A stretch of 64,000 bases of DNA from Astropecten irregularis. Lineage: Eukaryota > Echinodermata > Asteroidea > Paxillosida > Astropectinidae. The stretch spans positions 17,452,932 to 17,516,931 of the forward strand of contig OZ020254.1 of the NCBI GenBank assembly GCA_963971285.1, written 5' to 3'. How positions within the stretch are numbered: position 1 is the first letter of the stretch; the number at the start of each line of letters is the position of its first letter. Of this stretch, positions 63,891-64,000 are shown in pieces. The position numbers were made by a program, and so were the translations under genes. The notes under the pieces are model-generated. The model did not search any database, was not told the DNA's origin, and saw nothing but the letters and a program-made list of their open reading frames with translations.

Positions 63891-63956
63891 ATGCGTAAAC
63901 TGCTCTTGATACCGAATGTGCTGCTACTGGTTCTGTCATTAAAGGACCCTCCCATC
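63891..63956 (+). CDS. candidate first coding exon with signal-peptide-like start
   Basis: From ATG 63891 the frame reads MRKLLLIPNVLLLVLSLKDP, a basic start followed by a hydrophobic core, as in a signal peptide. A GTACGT donor would follow at 63957, phase 0; without splicing the frame stops at about 63991. A 20-codon uORF starts at 63838. Too short to identify, and the rest of any gene lies outside the window. Confidence 0.25.
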
Positions 63957-64000
63957 GTACGTGACTCAGTCGACTGCTTCTCAATGACATAGATGACATA

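Overview
This is a window of metazoan nuclear DNA. It has long introns, low gene density, and a very heavy load of short non-autonomous DNA transposons (MITEs), tRNA-derived SINEs and satellites. The one gene I can name, an intact PACRG-like (PACRGL) ortholog, has the exon structure and sequence expected of a deuterostome. The repeats (TTAA-flanked elements starting AGGRR, hAT-type elements, tRNA-headed SINEs) and base composition fit a marine invertebrate deuterostome, most likely an echinoderm. That placement is inference. There are no prokaryotic operons, CRISPR arrays or rRNA genes.

Layout. 1-1990: a 129-bp tandem repeat in two blocks. 2048-5300: MITEs, inverted repeats and the upstream region of PACRGL. 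5368-22129: PACRGL on the + strand, seven coding exons (232 codons). Every larger intron is filled with transposons, many nested in one another. 22976-23166: an unrecognised, coding-like 3'-terminal exon or small ORF directly abutting a MITE. 23586-24110: a 45-bp minisatellite. 25055-25254: a 200-N assembly gap inside a dispersed repeat. 25700-63230: essentially gene-free, with about twenty TTAA-flanked MITE copies, two further tandem arrays (about 207 bp and 175 bp), a 20-bp minisatellite (44990-45900), hexanucleotide arrays inside one transposon family, three SINE copies and several palindromes. 63400-64000: a promoter-like stretch (CRE, CCAAT and YY1-like sites) followed by a short signal-peptide-like ORF, possibly the 5' end of a gene that continues beyond the window.

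No multi-gene system can be read here. The gene content is one ParcG-family protein, plausibly ciliary by relation to PACRG. The main interest is transposon biology: nested insertions with clear target-site duplications, an inverted-repeat element carrying a tRNA-like sequence with perfect Pol III boxes in each arm, one transposon family that has grown different hexanucleotide arrays in different copies, and tandem repeats that carry transcription-factor consensus sites. Reading-frame quality elsewhere is poor: most open frames over 60 codons lie in repeats or antisense to PACRGL exons.
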